Below, one piece after another: positions 44,196-53,078 of a stretch of DNA of 64,000 nucleotides (positions are counted from its first letter, which is position 1; every line of letters starts with the position of its first letter). Source of the DNA: an uncultured Desulfatitalea sp. (lineage in GTDB: Bacteria; Desulfobacterota; Desulfobacteria; Desulfobacterales; Desulfosarcinaceae); the NCBI GenBank assembly GCA_937868765.1, contig CALMNL010000007.1:1-64000 (forward strand), read 5' to 3'. The position numbers were made by a program, and so were the translations under genes. Under the pieces are notes generated by a model, which was not told where the DNA came from, ran no database searches, and worked only from the letters and a program-made list of their open reading frames with translations.

Positions 44196-44442
44196 GGCGT
44201 GTCCAGTCGCCTCGCTGAAAATGTCGCATCCCCATTGTCTCAAAATGTCCGCCGCCGGACCGGCCCTCCCCGCCGGCTTAAAGGCGCACAGATACCCTGT
44301 TGGATTCAGAGCGGGTGGAAATCGAGCGCGATAAGTGTTAAGGACACTCAGCGGCCGGTTGGGCAGCACCGAACACATTTGATCTTGTGCGGGCTCGCTT
44401 TAGACGCAAATCCGGTAAAATTGGAGAAAGGGGGGCGGGACA

Positions 44443-45000
44443 ATGCAAATCGTTGTGCCTCAGGCCATGTTCTTTACCAAAGGGGTGGGCTACCACCGCA
44501 ACCGGTTGCAGAGTTTCGAACTGGCCCTGCGCGACGCGGGCATCGAAATGTGCAATCTGGTGACCATATCGAGCATTTTCCCGCCGGATTGCAAAATTAT
44601 TTCCAAAGAAGAAGGCTTGAAGCGCCTGAAGCCAGGCCAGATCACATTTGTGGTCCTCGCCAGGGAAGACAGCAACGAACCCAGCCGATTGTTGACGGCC
44701 GCCATCGGCCTGGCCCAGCCCAAAATCAAGAAGCAATACGGATATATTTCCGAGCATCACGGCTTCGGCCAGAACGCGCGACAGTCGGGAGATTTCGCCG
44801 AGGACCTGGCCGCCACCATGCTGGCTTCGACCCTGGGTATCGAACTCGATCCCGATAAGGCCTGGGACGAGCGCAAGAAGCATTACGTGGCCGGCAGGAA
44901 CCGGCAGTTCGTCAGCCGCAGCATTGCCAAGGCGGCGCACGGGCATAAGGACGGCCTGTGGACCACGGTGCTGGCCTGCGCTGTCATGCTCTGCGATTGA
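44443..45000 (+). CDS. pdaD: Pyruvoyl-dependent arginine decarboxylase
   Basis: 185 residues. It is made as a proenzyme and self-cleaves at a Ser-Ser bond to form a pyruvoyl cofactor; the site is [13 protein letters not shown] with S43-S44. The family segment [20 protein letters not shown] follows. It converts arginine to agmatine for polyamine synthesis. AAAGGGGGG precedes the ATG. Its last 17 bases overlap the end of the convergent rhombosortase-like gene. Length fits the family (~160-195). Confidence 0.93.
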   Translation: MQIVVPQAMFFTKGVGYHRNRLQSFELALRDAGIEMCNLVTISSIFPPDCKIISKEEGLKRLKPGQITFVVLAREDSNEPSRLLTAAIGLAQPKIKKQYGYISEHHGFGQNARQSGDFAEDLAATMLASTLGIELDPDKAWDERKKHYVAGRNRQFVSRSIAKAAHGHKDGLWTTVLACAVMLCD

Positions 45001-45709
45001 TTGGCCCGCAGGCGCAGCGGTTCGCCAATGCTTTGCGGGTATCGGTTGGCCCGGATTTCTTATGCCGCGCGCTTGAGAAGCAAATTCCGATCTGTGCCAC
45101 CAGATAAACCAGCCCCACAAGAAGGCCGATGAGATGGGCCAGGGGAGTAAACCCCCCCATGTCGCCCAACGTGTCGGTGGCGAAGAAAGGAACCTTGAGG
45201 GCCGTTTCATAGGCGATCTTGAAGAGATGGACGCCGAAAACGGCGCAATAGATGACTTTGAGGCTTTTCTTCAGGCTCGGATCCAAGACATACAGGCCTG
45301 CGCCCAGAACCAACTGGGTGTTGATCAATCCCGATATTCCCCGGTAGGCAACCAGATCCCTTTGAAATAGCAGCAACCCCAGGCTGATGGCGACCGCCGC
45401 TACGGTCAACGCCTGCGTGTACCGGCGGCCGAGCTTCTGTTCGAAGACGATTCCCTGGGCGATGAAGACCGAGGTGTCGAGATAGAAGTGCGCGGCGCTC
45501 CAATGCACCAGGTGACCGGTGAAGAGGCGCCAGATTTCTCCCCGCAGGATTGCCGTCCGATCGAACTGTATCCAGGCGCACAGGGATTGAAACCACGGGG
45601 CCAGGGCATCTCCCAGGAGGAATCCGGCATTGATGAAGCACAACACGAGGCCTAACCAGAGGGTGATCTTGAACTGACCCAAGCGGTTTTTGAGTGCATC
45701 GAAAGTCAT
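44984..45709 (-). CDS. Rhombosortase-like rhomboid protease
   Basis: 241 residues with about six membrane helices. Rhomboid catalytic dyad: S126 in [10 protein letters not shown] and H192 in [10 protein letters not shown]. The second-helix box [20 protein letters not shown] resembles the WRL.TGHLVH..W.H motif of rhombosortases, the rhomboid subfamily that cuts GlyGly-CTERM proteins. The next gene upstream on the same strand (84 bases) ends in a GlyGly-CTERM-like tail, which supports the call. Prediction: it releases or re-anchors that protein at the membrane. Confidence 0.8.
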   Translation of the reverse strand: MTFDALKNRLGQFKITLWLGLVLCFINAGFLLGDALAPWFQSLCAWIQFDRTAILRGEIWRLFTGHLVHWSAAHFYLDTSVFIAQGIVFEQKLGRRYTQALTVAAVAISLGLLLFQRDLVAYRGISGLINTQLVLGAGLYVLDPSLKKSLKVIYCAVFGVHLFKIAYETALKVPFFATDTLGDMGGFTPLAHLIGLLVGLVYLVAQIGICFSSARHKKSGPTDTRKALANRCACGPINRRA

Positions 45710-45793
45710 GGGCGTTTCTCTTCTTGCCGGGTCGTTAGGGTGCTTTCGCGGCGACCTGGCCCGTCGCCGCGAAAGTTTCGGTGTGGTCGCAGG

Positions 45794-48022
45794 TCAGCTT
45801 TTTTTCTTTCGATTCAGGAAAAGACCCGCGGAGCGCACGGCCAACAGCAGCGAGGCCAGGAGGATCGACACGCCTCCCACCGAACCGCCGCCGAAGCCGC
45901 CGGATCTGCCATGGTCCGGCCGGCCGGGGCTGCTGGCGGTCGCAGGCGGCATCGCGGTTTGCGTCGGCGGTTGCGCCTGGGCCAGCACAGGGCCCGCCGG
46001 GAGATTCTGCACGTAGATGCTTCGGCCGCCGGCCTGGGTGTCGGCGAAGAGATGATCCATGCCATCGGGAATGGCCAGCAGCACTGGTTCGGTTCTCAGG
46101 TTGCGGGAAAGATCGCCGGGGATATCCCGCTCCACCGCGATGAACGAGGTGTAATCGGTGACGATCTGATGGGTCAGGCCCAGTTCCGTTATCTTCGCCT
46201 TGGTGCTGCTGGAGATGTTGCCGATCTCCTTGTTGGTCAGCTGCCGGATGCGGGCGCGGGCCCATAGCACCGGCAGACTGTCGTGGGCCGGATCGGTGGC
46301 CGGCAGGTCGAGATCGAACTGGGAGACCACCTTCTGGCCCGCAATGTTTCCGGTCAGTTTGACTCTGGCCTGTCCGGCGTTTTCATAGCGGCCGATGAGC
46401 ACCAGGGGCCGGTCGGCATACAGGTCGGGCAGCGGCTCCGGCATGATATCCTTCACCTTCAGTTGCCCCCAATCCAGGGCCAGGTCGGTCATGATGGGAT
46501 AGGAGATCTTGGCGGCAAAGCGCTTGGCGATCTCCGCGGCGTTGTCCGTGTTGGTGATACGCATGGAGAATCCCCTGCCGATCTCGGCGGCGCGCTGGAT
46601 CAGGAAATCGTTGGGTGCGGCACCCATGGCCACCGGGTAGATCCGTAGGTGCGCGTACTGCGGCTTGCTCAGATAGTTCAAGATAGGCGCGTCATTGCCC
46701 ACCAGGGCGTCGGTGACGATAATCACATAGGCGTGGCGGTTCTCGTTTTCCGAGGCCGGTTTGAGCACCTGCCGGATGGCGGGCAGCATCTCGGTGCCGC
46801 CCGAGGAAGCCAGGCCGCGGATAAACTGCCGGCCGCTGGCGATGTTCTCCGGGGTCGCCGCCAGGTAGTGCGGGGAGAATTCGTGGGTTTCGTTGTTGAA
46901 AGCCACGACGTGGAAGCGGTCCTGGGGGTTCAGGGTGCCGAGGATGTACTCGGCAAACTGCCGGAGCTGGCCGATGGGCGGGCCACCCATGGAGCCGCTG
47001 ATGTCCAGCAGCAGAACCATGTCCCGGGCCGAGACCTCGGCGCGTTCCACCGTGTGCTTGGGCTGGATGACGATGCCGAAGAAACCGTCGCCCTGGTCCC
47101 CCTTGTGGGTCATGGTCGCCAGCATTGTGTTCTGGCCGCCGACTTTATACTCCAGCACGAAGTCTTTGTTGGGAATCACCGGGCCGTTTTTCAGGCGGAC
47201 CGTGGCCTGGGTTTCCGAAGTATTTTCCACGGCCAATTCGTGGGTCACACCGGTGATGTCTTGAAGGGGCAGGCCGGCGTCGATTTTGACCGTCACGTCG
47301 ATATCATGTCCCGGCCGCATGCCTGGGGGAATATATTGGGGGGTGATCTTCGAGGCGTCCGGCACCTGGTCGGTGTCGTCGGCCCAGCCGCGGCCCACGT
47401 TGCCGCGGCCCATGGCCTGGCCGGGGATGTAGCGCGGCGCCACCACCATGGGGAAGCTGAAGAGATAATGGGCCCCGTCGATCTTCAGGGGGTGCACATA
47501 CGCGATGTTGGCCACCACCGTGGCCCGGGGCGGGATGTTGACCAGCGACTGGGTGAAGATGTCGGGCCGCTCCTGTTCGAGCAGTCCGGCCTTGCGACCC
47601 TCCTGCCTGGCCTGCTCGTACTCCTTGCGGGCCGCTGCCTTCTTCTTGACCACCCCTTTGATCACTTTCTCCCCGATGCGAAACGCGTAGCCGTCCACGG
47701 CCGCGTTTTCGGGCATGGGAAAGACATAGATGGTTTCCAGCCGATCGTCGTAGGGGTTTTCGAACACCTGGCGCAGCCGCACCCGGGCGACGACGCCGCT
47801 GATTTCCACCGCGGCTTCGGTTTTGCGCAGGATGAGCTGGTCCGTGGCTGCGGGCCGGGCGGCAGCGGGCTGGAGCTTGTCCAGGCTGGCCTCGGCGATG
47901 AGCATCTGGCCCTGGGTGACGGGTCGGCCATCGATGGTGACATAATCCGCCTGGACGCCCCCGGCCGCGCAAAGCAGCAGCGTGCCGATGGAGAGCAGGA
48001 TGGTTTTGATGCGCTTTAACAT
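45794..48022 (-). CDS. VIT-VWA protein with GlyGly-CTERM-like tail
   Basis: 742 residues from MLKRIKTILL (AAGGAGA upstream), with a signal peptide. A VIT domain (~45-180; GVVARVRLRQVFENPYDD) is followed by a VWA domain (~330-510) with MIDAS motif DISGSMGG. The end is a Gly-rich segment SGGFGGGSVGG, a hydrophobic stretch, then NRKKKS: the GlyGly-CTERM pattern of rhombosortase substrates. VIT-VWA proteins are often surface adhesins; in marine proteobacteria they are classically paired with a class GN sortase instead. The adjacent rhomboid gene completes the pair. Confidence 0.88.
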   Translation of the reverse strand: MLKRIKTILLSIGTLLLCAAGGVQADYVTIDGRPVTQGQMLIAEASLDKLQPAAARPAATDQLILRKTEAAVEISGVVARVRLRQVFENPYDDRLETIYVFPMPENAAVDGYAFRIGEKVIKGVVKKKAAARKEYEQARQEGRKAGLLEQERPDIFTQSLVNIPPRATVVANIAYVHPLKIDGAHYLFSFPMVVAPRYIPGQAMGRGNVGRGWADDTDQVPDASKITPQYIPPGMRPGHDIDVTVKIDAGLPLQDITGVTHELAVENTSETQATVRLKNGPVIPNKDFVLEYKVGGQNTMLATMTHKGDQGDGFFGIVIQPKHTVERAEVSARDMVLLLDISGSMGGPPIGQLRQFAEYILGTLNPQDRFHVVAFNNETHEFSPHYLAATPENIASGRQFIRGLASSGGTEMLPAIRQVLKPASENENRHAYVIIVTDALVGNDAPILNYLSKPQYAHLRIYPVAMGAAPNDFLIQRAAEIGRGFSMRITNTDNAAEIAKRFAAKISYPIMTDLALDWGQLKVKDIMPEPLPDLYADRPLVLIGRYENAGQARVKLTGNIAGQKVVSQFDLDLPATDPAHDSLPVLWARARIRQLTNKEIGNISSSTKAKITELGLTHQIVTDYTSFIAVERDIPGDLSRNLRTEPVLLAIPDGMDHLFADTQAGGRSIYVQNLPAGPVLAQAQPPTQTAMPPATASSPGRPDHGRSGGFGGGSVGGVSILLASLLLAVRSAGLFLNRKKKS

Positions 48023-48083
48023 GGGATCTCCTTTCTGAACATGTTGTCTGCACGGGGAACCGGTCTGCCCGTACAAAAGCGCA

Positions 48084-48109
48084 AAAAGCGGGCCGCAGGG
48101 CCCGCTTTT
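48084..48109. terminator. Perfect bidirectional terminator hairpin
   Basis: AAAAGCGGGCC (48084-48094) pairs with GGCCCGCTTTT (48099-48109) around a GCAG loop, an 11-base perfect stem with T-runs on both strands. On the minus strand it ends transcription from the QueG-like gene before the VIT-VWA gene. Confidence 0.88.
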
Positions 48110-48196
48110 ATTCAACGTATTGATAATTTATTGTCTTATTCGATGTGGGAGGGGGAGTGGCCGTTGCGAACGACGGGGAGATATATGCATTTTATG

Positions 48197-48220
48197 TCCA
48201 TATGGTGATCACCGAATGGA
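48197..48220. repeat. Palindrome downstream of the QueG-like gene
   Basis: TCCAT (48197) and ATGGA (ending 48220) flank the perfect palindrome GGTGATCACC, with a two-base mismatch on each side. A GC-rich stem (48243-48251 with 48262-48270) lies next to it. Both are in the 3' spacer between two leftward genes; function unknown. Confidence 0.5.
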
Positions 48221-48311
48221 TATATGCGTGAGATTTCCATGCAGCCGCGCCGGGGGCGACCGCGGCGCGGCCGTCTTCCGGTGTCGATCCTCGGTGCCCG
48301 CCGCAAAGGGG

Positions 48312-49052
48312 CTATCGATTGTTCGGGCACATCTTCAGGCATTCATCGCACGCCAGCCAGTAGTCGTAGCCGGCCGTGTTGATCACCCGTTCGATGTGCT
48401 TCAGTCCGTTGGCATCCTTGAGCGCCAGGGGATAGATGGCGTGCTTGATGGTATGGCCCAGGCACTTCATTTTCTCGAAGCGGCCTTCGGGTGCAAAAGC
48501 GCCGGCCGGGCAGCTTTGCTGGCAAGCCCGGCATTTGGGCGGGCACGGATCGCTTTCGATCAGCGGGTCGCCGGGGATCGCCGCTTCGGTCACCACGGCC
48601 GCCAGGCGCAGCCGCGACCCGAATGTGGGATGATACATCTGACCGCTGCGGCCGAAGGCGCCCAGGCCGGCCCGCACCGCGGCATGCTTGAGCGAAATGA
48701 GCCCCCACGGCTCGGCGCCGTGGAAGGCCATGGGCGCATAACTGGGGATCATCACGGCGTGGTGGCGCCCCTGGGACTCGATGAAGTTGCACAACCCCAG
48801 GCTGATTTCATCCAGCTGACGGTAGACCGTGTGGTAGGCACGGTGAAGGGTGTGCAGGTTGTAGCCCGGCGATGTGAGGACCCCGCGCGGGACTTCGATC
48901 CCCAGGACGATTACCGTTTGCGCGTTCTTGCAGACCGCGGCGGGATGATGGGCTTCGGGGGCGTCGCCGAAACGCGCCACCGGTGCAAAGCCCACCGCCG
49001 ATACGCGATCTTCCAGATAGTGGGTGATGGTTGCCTTCAAATCGTTCTGCAT
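48312..49052 (-). CDS. QueG-like Fe-S protein (short form)
   Basis: 246 residues from MQNDLKATITHYLEDR (AAGGAAG upstream). It has the QueG core (VGFAPVARFG near the start; GSRLRLAAVVTEAAIPGD) and a double [4Fe-4S] motif PPKCRACQQSCPAGAF with a second set ACDECLKMCPNN at the very end. True epoxyqueuosine reductase is ~380 residues and has a B12-binding and HEAT-repeat part that is absent here. It is a related reductase of unknown substrate. It lies 28 bases after the MarR gene on the same strand. Confidence 0.75.
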   Translation of the reverse strand: MQNDLKATITHYLEDRVSAVGFAPVARFGDAPEAHHPAAVCKNAQTVIVLGIEVPRGVLTSPGYNLHTLHRAYHTVYRQLDEISLGLCNFIESQGRHHAVMIPSYAPMAFHGAEPWGLISLKHAAVRAGLGAFGRSGQMYHPTFGSRLRLAAVVTEAAIPGDPLIESDPCPPKCRACQQSCPAGAFAPEGRFEKMKCLGHTIKHAIYPLALKDANGLKHIERVINTAGYDYWLACDECLKMCPNNR

Positions 49053-49080
49053 GCCTTGTGCTTCCTTTCCTGTTCTAAGT

Positions 49081-49512
49081 TCATGGTAGGTGGGAAACGC
49101 CTCGGATCGCGCGCAGCATCTGTCGCAAGGCCTTCTGTTCGGTCCCATCGAGCACCGATAGAAATTCGGCGTTGGCCTTGTCCAGCCGTTGCTGAATGCG
49201 GGGCACCAGCCTCCGCCCATCGGGGGTCAGACAGATGTGAATGGCGCGCCGGTCCCTGGGATGGCGCTGCCGCTCGATCAATCCGGAATGCGCCAGCCGG
49301 TCCAGAACGCCGGTGAGGGTGGCGCCATCCAGTCCGGTACGCTCGCTCAGCTCTTTGGAGGTGACGGAATCCTGGTCCCCCAGAAAGTTGAGAACCATGG
49401 CCTGGACCGCCGTGATCCCCAGGTCGGCCAGGCAGCTGGTCCAGAAGCGCGCGCCGGCCTGACTGGCCCTGGCAAGCATGAAGAAGATGCAATCATCCAC
49501 CTTTAGAGGCAT
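49081..49512 (-). CDS. MarR family transcriptional regulator
   Basis: 143 residues with a MarR winged helix: ITAVQAMVLNFLGDQ, recognition-helix segment LSERTGLDGATLTGVLDRLAHSGL, wing ERQRHPRDRRAIHICLTPDG. MarR proteins repress neighbouring genes and let go when a small aromatic or lipophilic ligand binds. It is divergent from the haloalkane-dehalogenase-like gene, with two tandem palindromes between them that look like its operator. It likely controls both that gene and itself with the QueG-like gene. Confidence 0.92.
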   Translation of the reverse strand: MPLKVDDCIFFMLARASQAGARFWTSCLADLGITAVQAMVLNFLGDQDSVTSKELSERTGLDGATLTGVLDRLAHSGLIERQRHPRDRRAIHICLTPDGRRLVPRIQQRLDKANAEFLSVLDGTEQKALRQMLRAIRGVSHLP

Positions 49513-49527
49513 CGCCGCTCCTTGGGA

Positions 49528-49556
49528 TTTGTATACGAATAATTTGTAGACAAATT
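49528..49556. promoter_or_regulatory. Two abutting palindromes, probable MarR operator
   Basis: Site 1, 49528-49541 (ATTTGTATACGAAT), is palindromic except at one pair. Site 2, 49541-49556 (AATTTGTAGACAAATT), is a perfect 7-base inverted repeat with a 2-base spacer. They abut 16 bases from the MarR start, in the divergent gap with the dehalogenase-like gene. AT-rich palindromes of this size are typical MarR sites. Confidence 0.75.
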
Positions 49557-49661
49557 AAATCCACCAATGCTATGACGTCAAGCACAATTTGACATCCGAA
49601 GGTAAGGTCCTTCGGCCCCGGGTTAAAAGCGAAAAGCGTGCTCGACCAAAGGAGGCTCTAA

Positions 49662-50579
49662 ATGGAGGTGTTGCGAACGCCGGATCGAAATTTCGAAAAT
49701 CTTCCCGGTTTCGATTTCAAACCCAATTATCTGCAGATCCCGGACGGCGAGGGCGGTTCGTTGCGGGCGCACTACCTCGATGAAGGTCCCCGGGCGGCGC
49801 CGACGGTTCTGCTGCTGCACGGCGAGCCCAGCTGGTGCTACCTGTACCGCAAAATGATACCGGTCCTGGTCCGCGCAGGGTACCGTGCCGTGGCGCCGGA
49901 TCTGATCGGATTCGGGCGCTCGGATAAGCCTGCCCGGCAGCACGATTATACCTACCAGCGGCATGTGGATTGGATGCAGGGCGTTCTCGACCAGCTGCAA
50001 CTGACCGACATGACCCTGGTTTGCCAGGACTGGGGCGGGTTGATCGGGTTGCGCCTGCTGGCCGGCCAACCGGATCGCTTCGCCCGGGCGGTGGTGGCCA
50101 ACACCGGTCTGCCCACGGGCGATCATCCCATGTCGGACGCCTTTCTGGCTTGGCGCGATTATTCCCAGAGCACGCCGCAATTCCATGTGGGCGGCATCAT
50201 CAAGGGCGGTTGCGTGCAGCCGCTGCCGGACGCGGTCGTCGCGGCCTACGATGCGCCCTTTCCCGATGACACCTACAAGGCCGGCGCCCGGGTCTTTCCT
50301 TCCCTGGTGCCCATCCGCCCCGATGATCCGGCCGCCGCGGCCAATCGCCAGGCGTGGCAGGTGCTTTCGAAATTCAATAAGCCCTTTTTGACCGCTTTCA
50401 GCGACGGAGACCCGATTACCCGCGGCGGGGACAAGGTGTTCCAGAAAATGGTCCCCGGCGCCCGGGGATGCCCGCACGCCACCATCGAGGGCGGCGGCCA
50501 TTTCCTGCAGGAAGACCAGGGCGAAGCGCTGGCCGGGGTGGTGGCGGATTTCATCGGGCGCTTCCCCGCGCAGGCGTGA
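49662..50579 (+). CDS. Haloalkane dehalogenase-like alpha/beta hydrolase
   Basis: 305 residues. Nucleophile D123 with halide-binding W124 in LVCQDWGGLIGL; oxyanion-hole HGEPSW at residues 53-58; candidate acid D250 in FSDGDPIT; base H280 in GGGHFLQED. This is the layout of subfamily-I haloalkane dehalogenases, which hydrolyse haloalkanes to alcohol plus halide. An Asp rather than Ser nucleophile excludes ordinary lipases; epoxide hydrolase is less likely because the residue after Asp is Trp with HGEP. Start has AAGGAGG. It is divergent from the MarR gene. Confidence 0.85.
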   Translation: MEVLRTPDRNFENLPGFDFKPNYLQIPDGEGGSLRAHYLDEGPRAAPTVLLLHGEPSWCYLYRKMIPVLVRAGYRAVAPDLIGFGRSDKPARQHDYTYQRHVDWMQGVLDQLQLTDMTLVCQDWGGLIGLRLLAGQPDRFARAVVANTGLPTGDHPMSDAFLAWRDYSQSTPQFHVGGIIKGGCVQPLPDAVVAAYDAPFPDDTYKAGARVFPSLVPIRPDDPAAAANRQAWQVLSKFNKPFLTAFSDGDPITRGGDKVFQKMVPGARGCPHATIEGGGHFLQEDQGEALAGVVADFIGRFPAQA

Positions 50580-50581
50580 AA

Positions 50582-51172
50582 TCAAGCCGTCATGGCCGTA
50601 TGCCGCTCTGCCTGGAACATGGCCAGGTTGGCGGCCAGCACCTTGCCCGTGAGCAGATCTTCCAGGGCCTGCTGATAATGGGCGGCGTCGAGCCCTGGGA
50701 TCAATCCCAGGCGCTGGATGTGGGCCAGAATGACGATATTTTGCATGCGCGCATCGCTCAGGTCCGGACGATGCACGCGGATCAGGCGGGCGCCGAGCCT
50801 GGCGCACGCCTCGTCGACGGCGGCGGCCTCGACCTCGGCGGCCTGGCCGAGCCGCACGGGCAGGGGCTGCCACAGCGCGTCGTAGTAGATCAGGATGCCG
50901 CCGGGTTTGAGGGCTTTCCGGGCGGCGCGAAGGGCCTCGTGGCGCTCCAGGGCGACCACCAGGTCGGCCTGGTGGGCGGAAATCAGCGGTGAATGGACTT
51001 GCGAACCGATGCGCAGCTGGGAGACCACGATGCCGCCGCGCTGGGCCAGGCCGTGGGTGTCCACCGATTTGACCGCCAGCCCGGCATGGTCGGCGGCCCG
51101 CAGCAGCGCTTCGCTGAGCAGTCCGATGCCCTGGCCGCCCACCCCGCTCATGTAGACGTTGTAAGTGCTCAT
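50582..51172 (-). CDS. iorB: Indolepyruvate ferredoxin oxidoreductase beta subunit
   Basis: 196 residues: YNVYMSGVGGQGIGLLSEAL, DTHGLAQRGGIVVSQLRIG, the gamma-domain signature of 2-oxoacid:ferredoxin oxidoreductases. With IorA it oxidatively decarboxylates arylpyruvates to aryl-acetyl-CoA and reduces ferredoxin. It overlaps iorA by four bases and ends two bases from the convergent dehalogenase-like gene. Confidence 0.9.
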   Translation of the reverse strand: MSTYNVYMSGVGGQGIGLLSEALLRAADHAGLAVKSVDTHGLAQRGGIVVSQLRIGSQVHSPLISAHQADLVVALERHEALRAARKALKPGGILIYYDALWQPLPVRLGQAAEVEAAAVDEACARLGARLIRVHRPDLSDARMQNIVILAHIQRLGLIPGLDAAHYQQALEDLLTGKVLAANLAMFQAERHTAMTA

Positions 51173-53058
51173 GCGTTCGCTCCTGATGGTCTGGCGGGCG
51201 GCGTGATGGCCCGGGTCGGGCAGGTCTGGACGCAGGAGCCGTCGCCGATGCACAGATCCGGATTGACCTCGATCCGGCCGTCCGGACCGCGGGTGAAGGT
51301 GGGGCAGCCGAAGGCCGCTACACAGACATGCATTCGTTCGCACGCCTTCTGATCGATATCCACCCGGCGGGGTTCGAAACCCGGCTTGCGGCGCTGCTCC
51401 CGGGTGAATTTGAGCATGCAGGGATGGCGGGCGATCACCACGCTGAAACCCTCCACTGCCATGGCCTTGCCCACCAAATCGGTGAGCTGCTCCTGCTGGT
51501 AGGTGTCGGTTTCGAAGATGGATTCCACCCCGAAGCCTTCCAGAATCCTGCGGATGGGGATCCTGGGCGTTGTCCCCAGGACGTTGCGTCCGGAGCCGGC
51601 ATGATCCTGGTGCCCGGTCATGGCCGTGGTGCCGTTCTCCATGACGATCATGGTGATGTTGTGCCGGTTGTGCAACGCATTGATCACCCCCGGCATGGCG
51701 GCGTGGTAGAACGTGGAATCGCCCATGAAGACCAGTACCCGGCGACTCCGGTTGAACAGGGAAAGGCCCGCGCCGATGCCCGGGGAGGCGCCCATGCACA
51801 TCAGCAACTGGCCCACCTCATAGGGCGGCAGATATCCCAGGGTGTGGCAGCCAATGTCGGCCACGGTGATGTCTGCTGCGGACAGGGCCTGCTTGATGGC
51901 GTGAAAGGCGCTGCGATGGCCGCAGCCGGGGCACATCTGGGGCGGCCGCTCCGGCACCTGGACCGTGTCGACAGCCTCCGGCGGCGCTGGCAGCAAATCG
52001 GGCCAGACCTTGTGCAGAATGCCGCCGACCTTGTCCGGCGTATACTCCCCGATCCAGTCCTCCTGGTCCTGTTTGCCCCATATCTTCGTCCGCAACCCCA
52101 GATCGTAAGCCTTGGCCTTGATCTCCATTTCCAGCAGGTCGTCCAACTCTTCCAGCACCAGCACTTCCTGGTGTTCGCCGAGAAAAGCGGCGATCTGACC
52201 GTAATCCAGGGGATAGACCACGCCGAGCTTCAGCACATCCGGTCTGGGTTGCACGTTTTCGAGCGCATCCATGAGCGATAAGAACGGCAGGCCCCAGGTG
52301 ATGACCCCGCGTCGACGGTTTCCATGATCGAGCAGCCGGTGCAGACCGCATCGGACCGCTTGTGCCCGAACCGCCGCCAGGCGGTCCAGGGCCCGCCGTT
52401 TGAGCTCGGCCACTGAAAAGGGCAGGGGAATGTACGGTCCATTGGCGACATCGAACCGGGGGGCGCGATCCACCGCCGCGGGCTGCCATGCCGGGAAAGA
52501 GACCTTCTGTTTGGCGTGGCAGACGTGGGTGGTCAGGCGCAGGATGACCGGCATGTGCAGTCGGCGGCTCAGGCGCGCCGCCTCCAGATAGAAGGAGTGC
52601 ACTTCGGCCGGGTCGGCCGGCTCGAAAACCGGCGTGTAGGCCAGCCGGGCATAGTGGCGGTTGTCCTGCTCGTTCTGGGAGGAGTTCGCCCCCGGGTCGT
52701 CTCCCAGCACCACCACCAGGCCGCCCGCCAGGTGCATCAGACTCAGCTGCACGAAGGTGTCGGCGGCCACATTCAGACCCACGCTCTTGAAGAAGACGGT
52801 GGCCAGGTGGCCGTTCACCGACGCGCCGTAGGCCACCTCGGTGGCCACCTTCTCGTTGGTGGAGAACTCGAAGTAAAAGGGGCGCTGTTCGGCGGGAATG
52901 GAAACGATGGCCGCGGCGATCTCGGGCGTGGGCGAGCCCGGATAGGCGGTGATCACCTGGGTGCCTGCCTCCACCATGGCGCGCACCAGGGCCGTGTTCC
53001 CCATGACGATCTCGGCAAAAGCTTCCTGTCGCAGAAGCATTTCTCCCATAAGCTTCAT
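51169..53058 (-). CDS. iorA: Indolepyruvate ferredoxin oxidoreductase alpha subunit
   Basis: 629 residues from MKLMGEMLLR (GGGAGA upstream). N-terminal pyrimidine-binding domain (AYPGSPTPEIAAAI, FEFSTNEKVATEVAYGAS), a TPP-binding domain (DIGCHTLGYLPPYEV, FMGDSTFYHAAMPG, VMENGTTAMTGHQ) and a C-terminal Fe-S domain with CERMHVCVAAFGCP and CIGDGSCVQTCP. The first ferredoxin motif is noncanonical in spacing. It is part of aromatic amino acid breakdown or its reverse; ferredoxin produced could feed low-potential enzymes elsewhere in this window. Confidence 0.93.
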   Translation of the reverse strand: MKLMGEMLLRQEAFAEIVMGNTALVRAMVEAGTQVITAYPGSPTPEIAAAIVSIPAEQRPFYFEFSTNEKVATEVAYGASVNGHLATVFFKSVGLNVAADTFVQLSLMHLAGGLVVVLGDDPGANSSQNEQDNRHYARLAYTPVFEPADPAEVHSFYLEAARLSRRLHMPVILRLTTHVCHAKQKVSFPAWQPAAVDRAPRFDVANGPYIPLPFSVAELKRRALDRLAAVRAQAVRCGLHRLLDHGNRRRGVITWGLPFLSLMDALENVQPRPDVLKLGVVYPLDYGQIAAFLGEHQEVLVLEELDDLLEMEIKAKAYDLGLRTKIWGKQDQEDWIGEYTPDKVGGILHKVWPDLLPAPPEAVDTVQVPERPPQMCPGCGHRSAFHAIKQALSAADITVADIGCHTLGYLPPYEVGQLLMCMGASPGIGAGLSLFNRSRRVLVFMGDSTFYHAAMPGVINALHNRHNITMIVMENGTTAMTGHQDHAGSGRNVLGTTPRIPIRRILEGFGVESIFETDTYQQEQLTDLVGKAMAVEGFSVVIARHPCMLKFTREQRRKPGFEPRRVDIDQKACERMHVCVAAFGCPTFTRGPDGRIEVNPDLCIGDGSCVQTCPTRAITPPARPSGANA

Positions 53059-53078
53059 GGCATTCTCCCGTGTGTCGA

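Noticed and set aside
46649-48019. 456-codon plus-strand frame opposite the VIT-VWA gene
   Set aside because: Shadow composition; the minus strand encodes a recognisable VIT-VWA protein over the same span.
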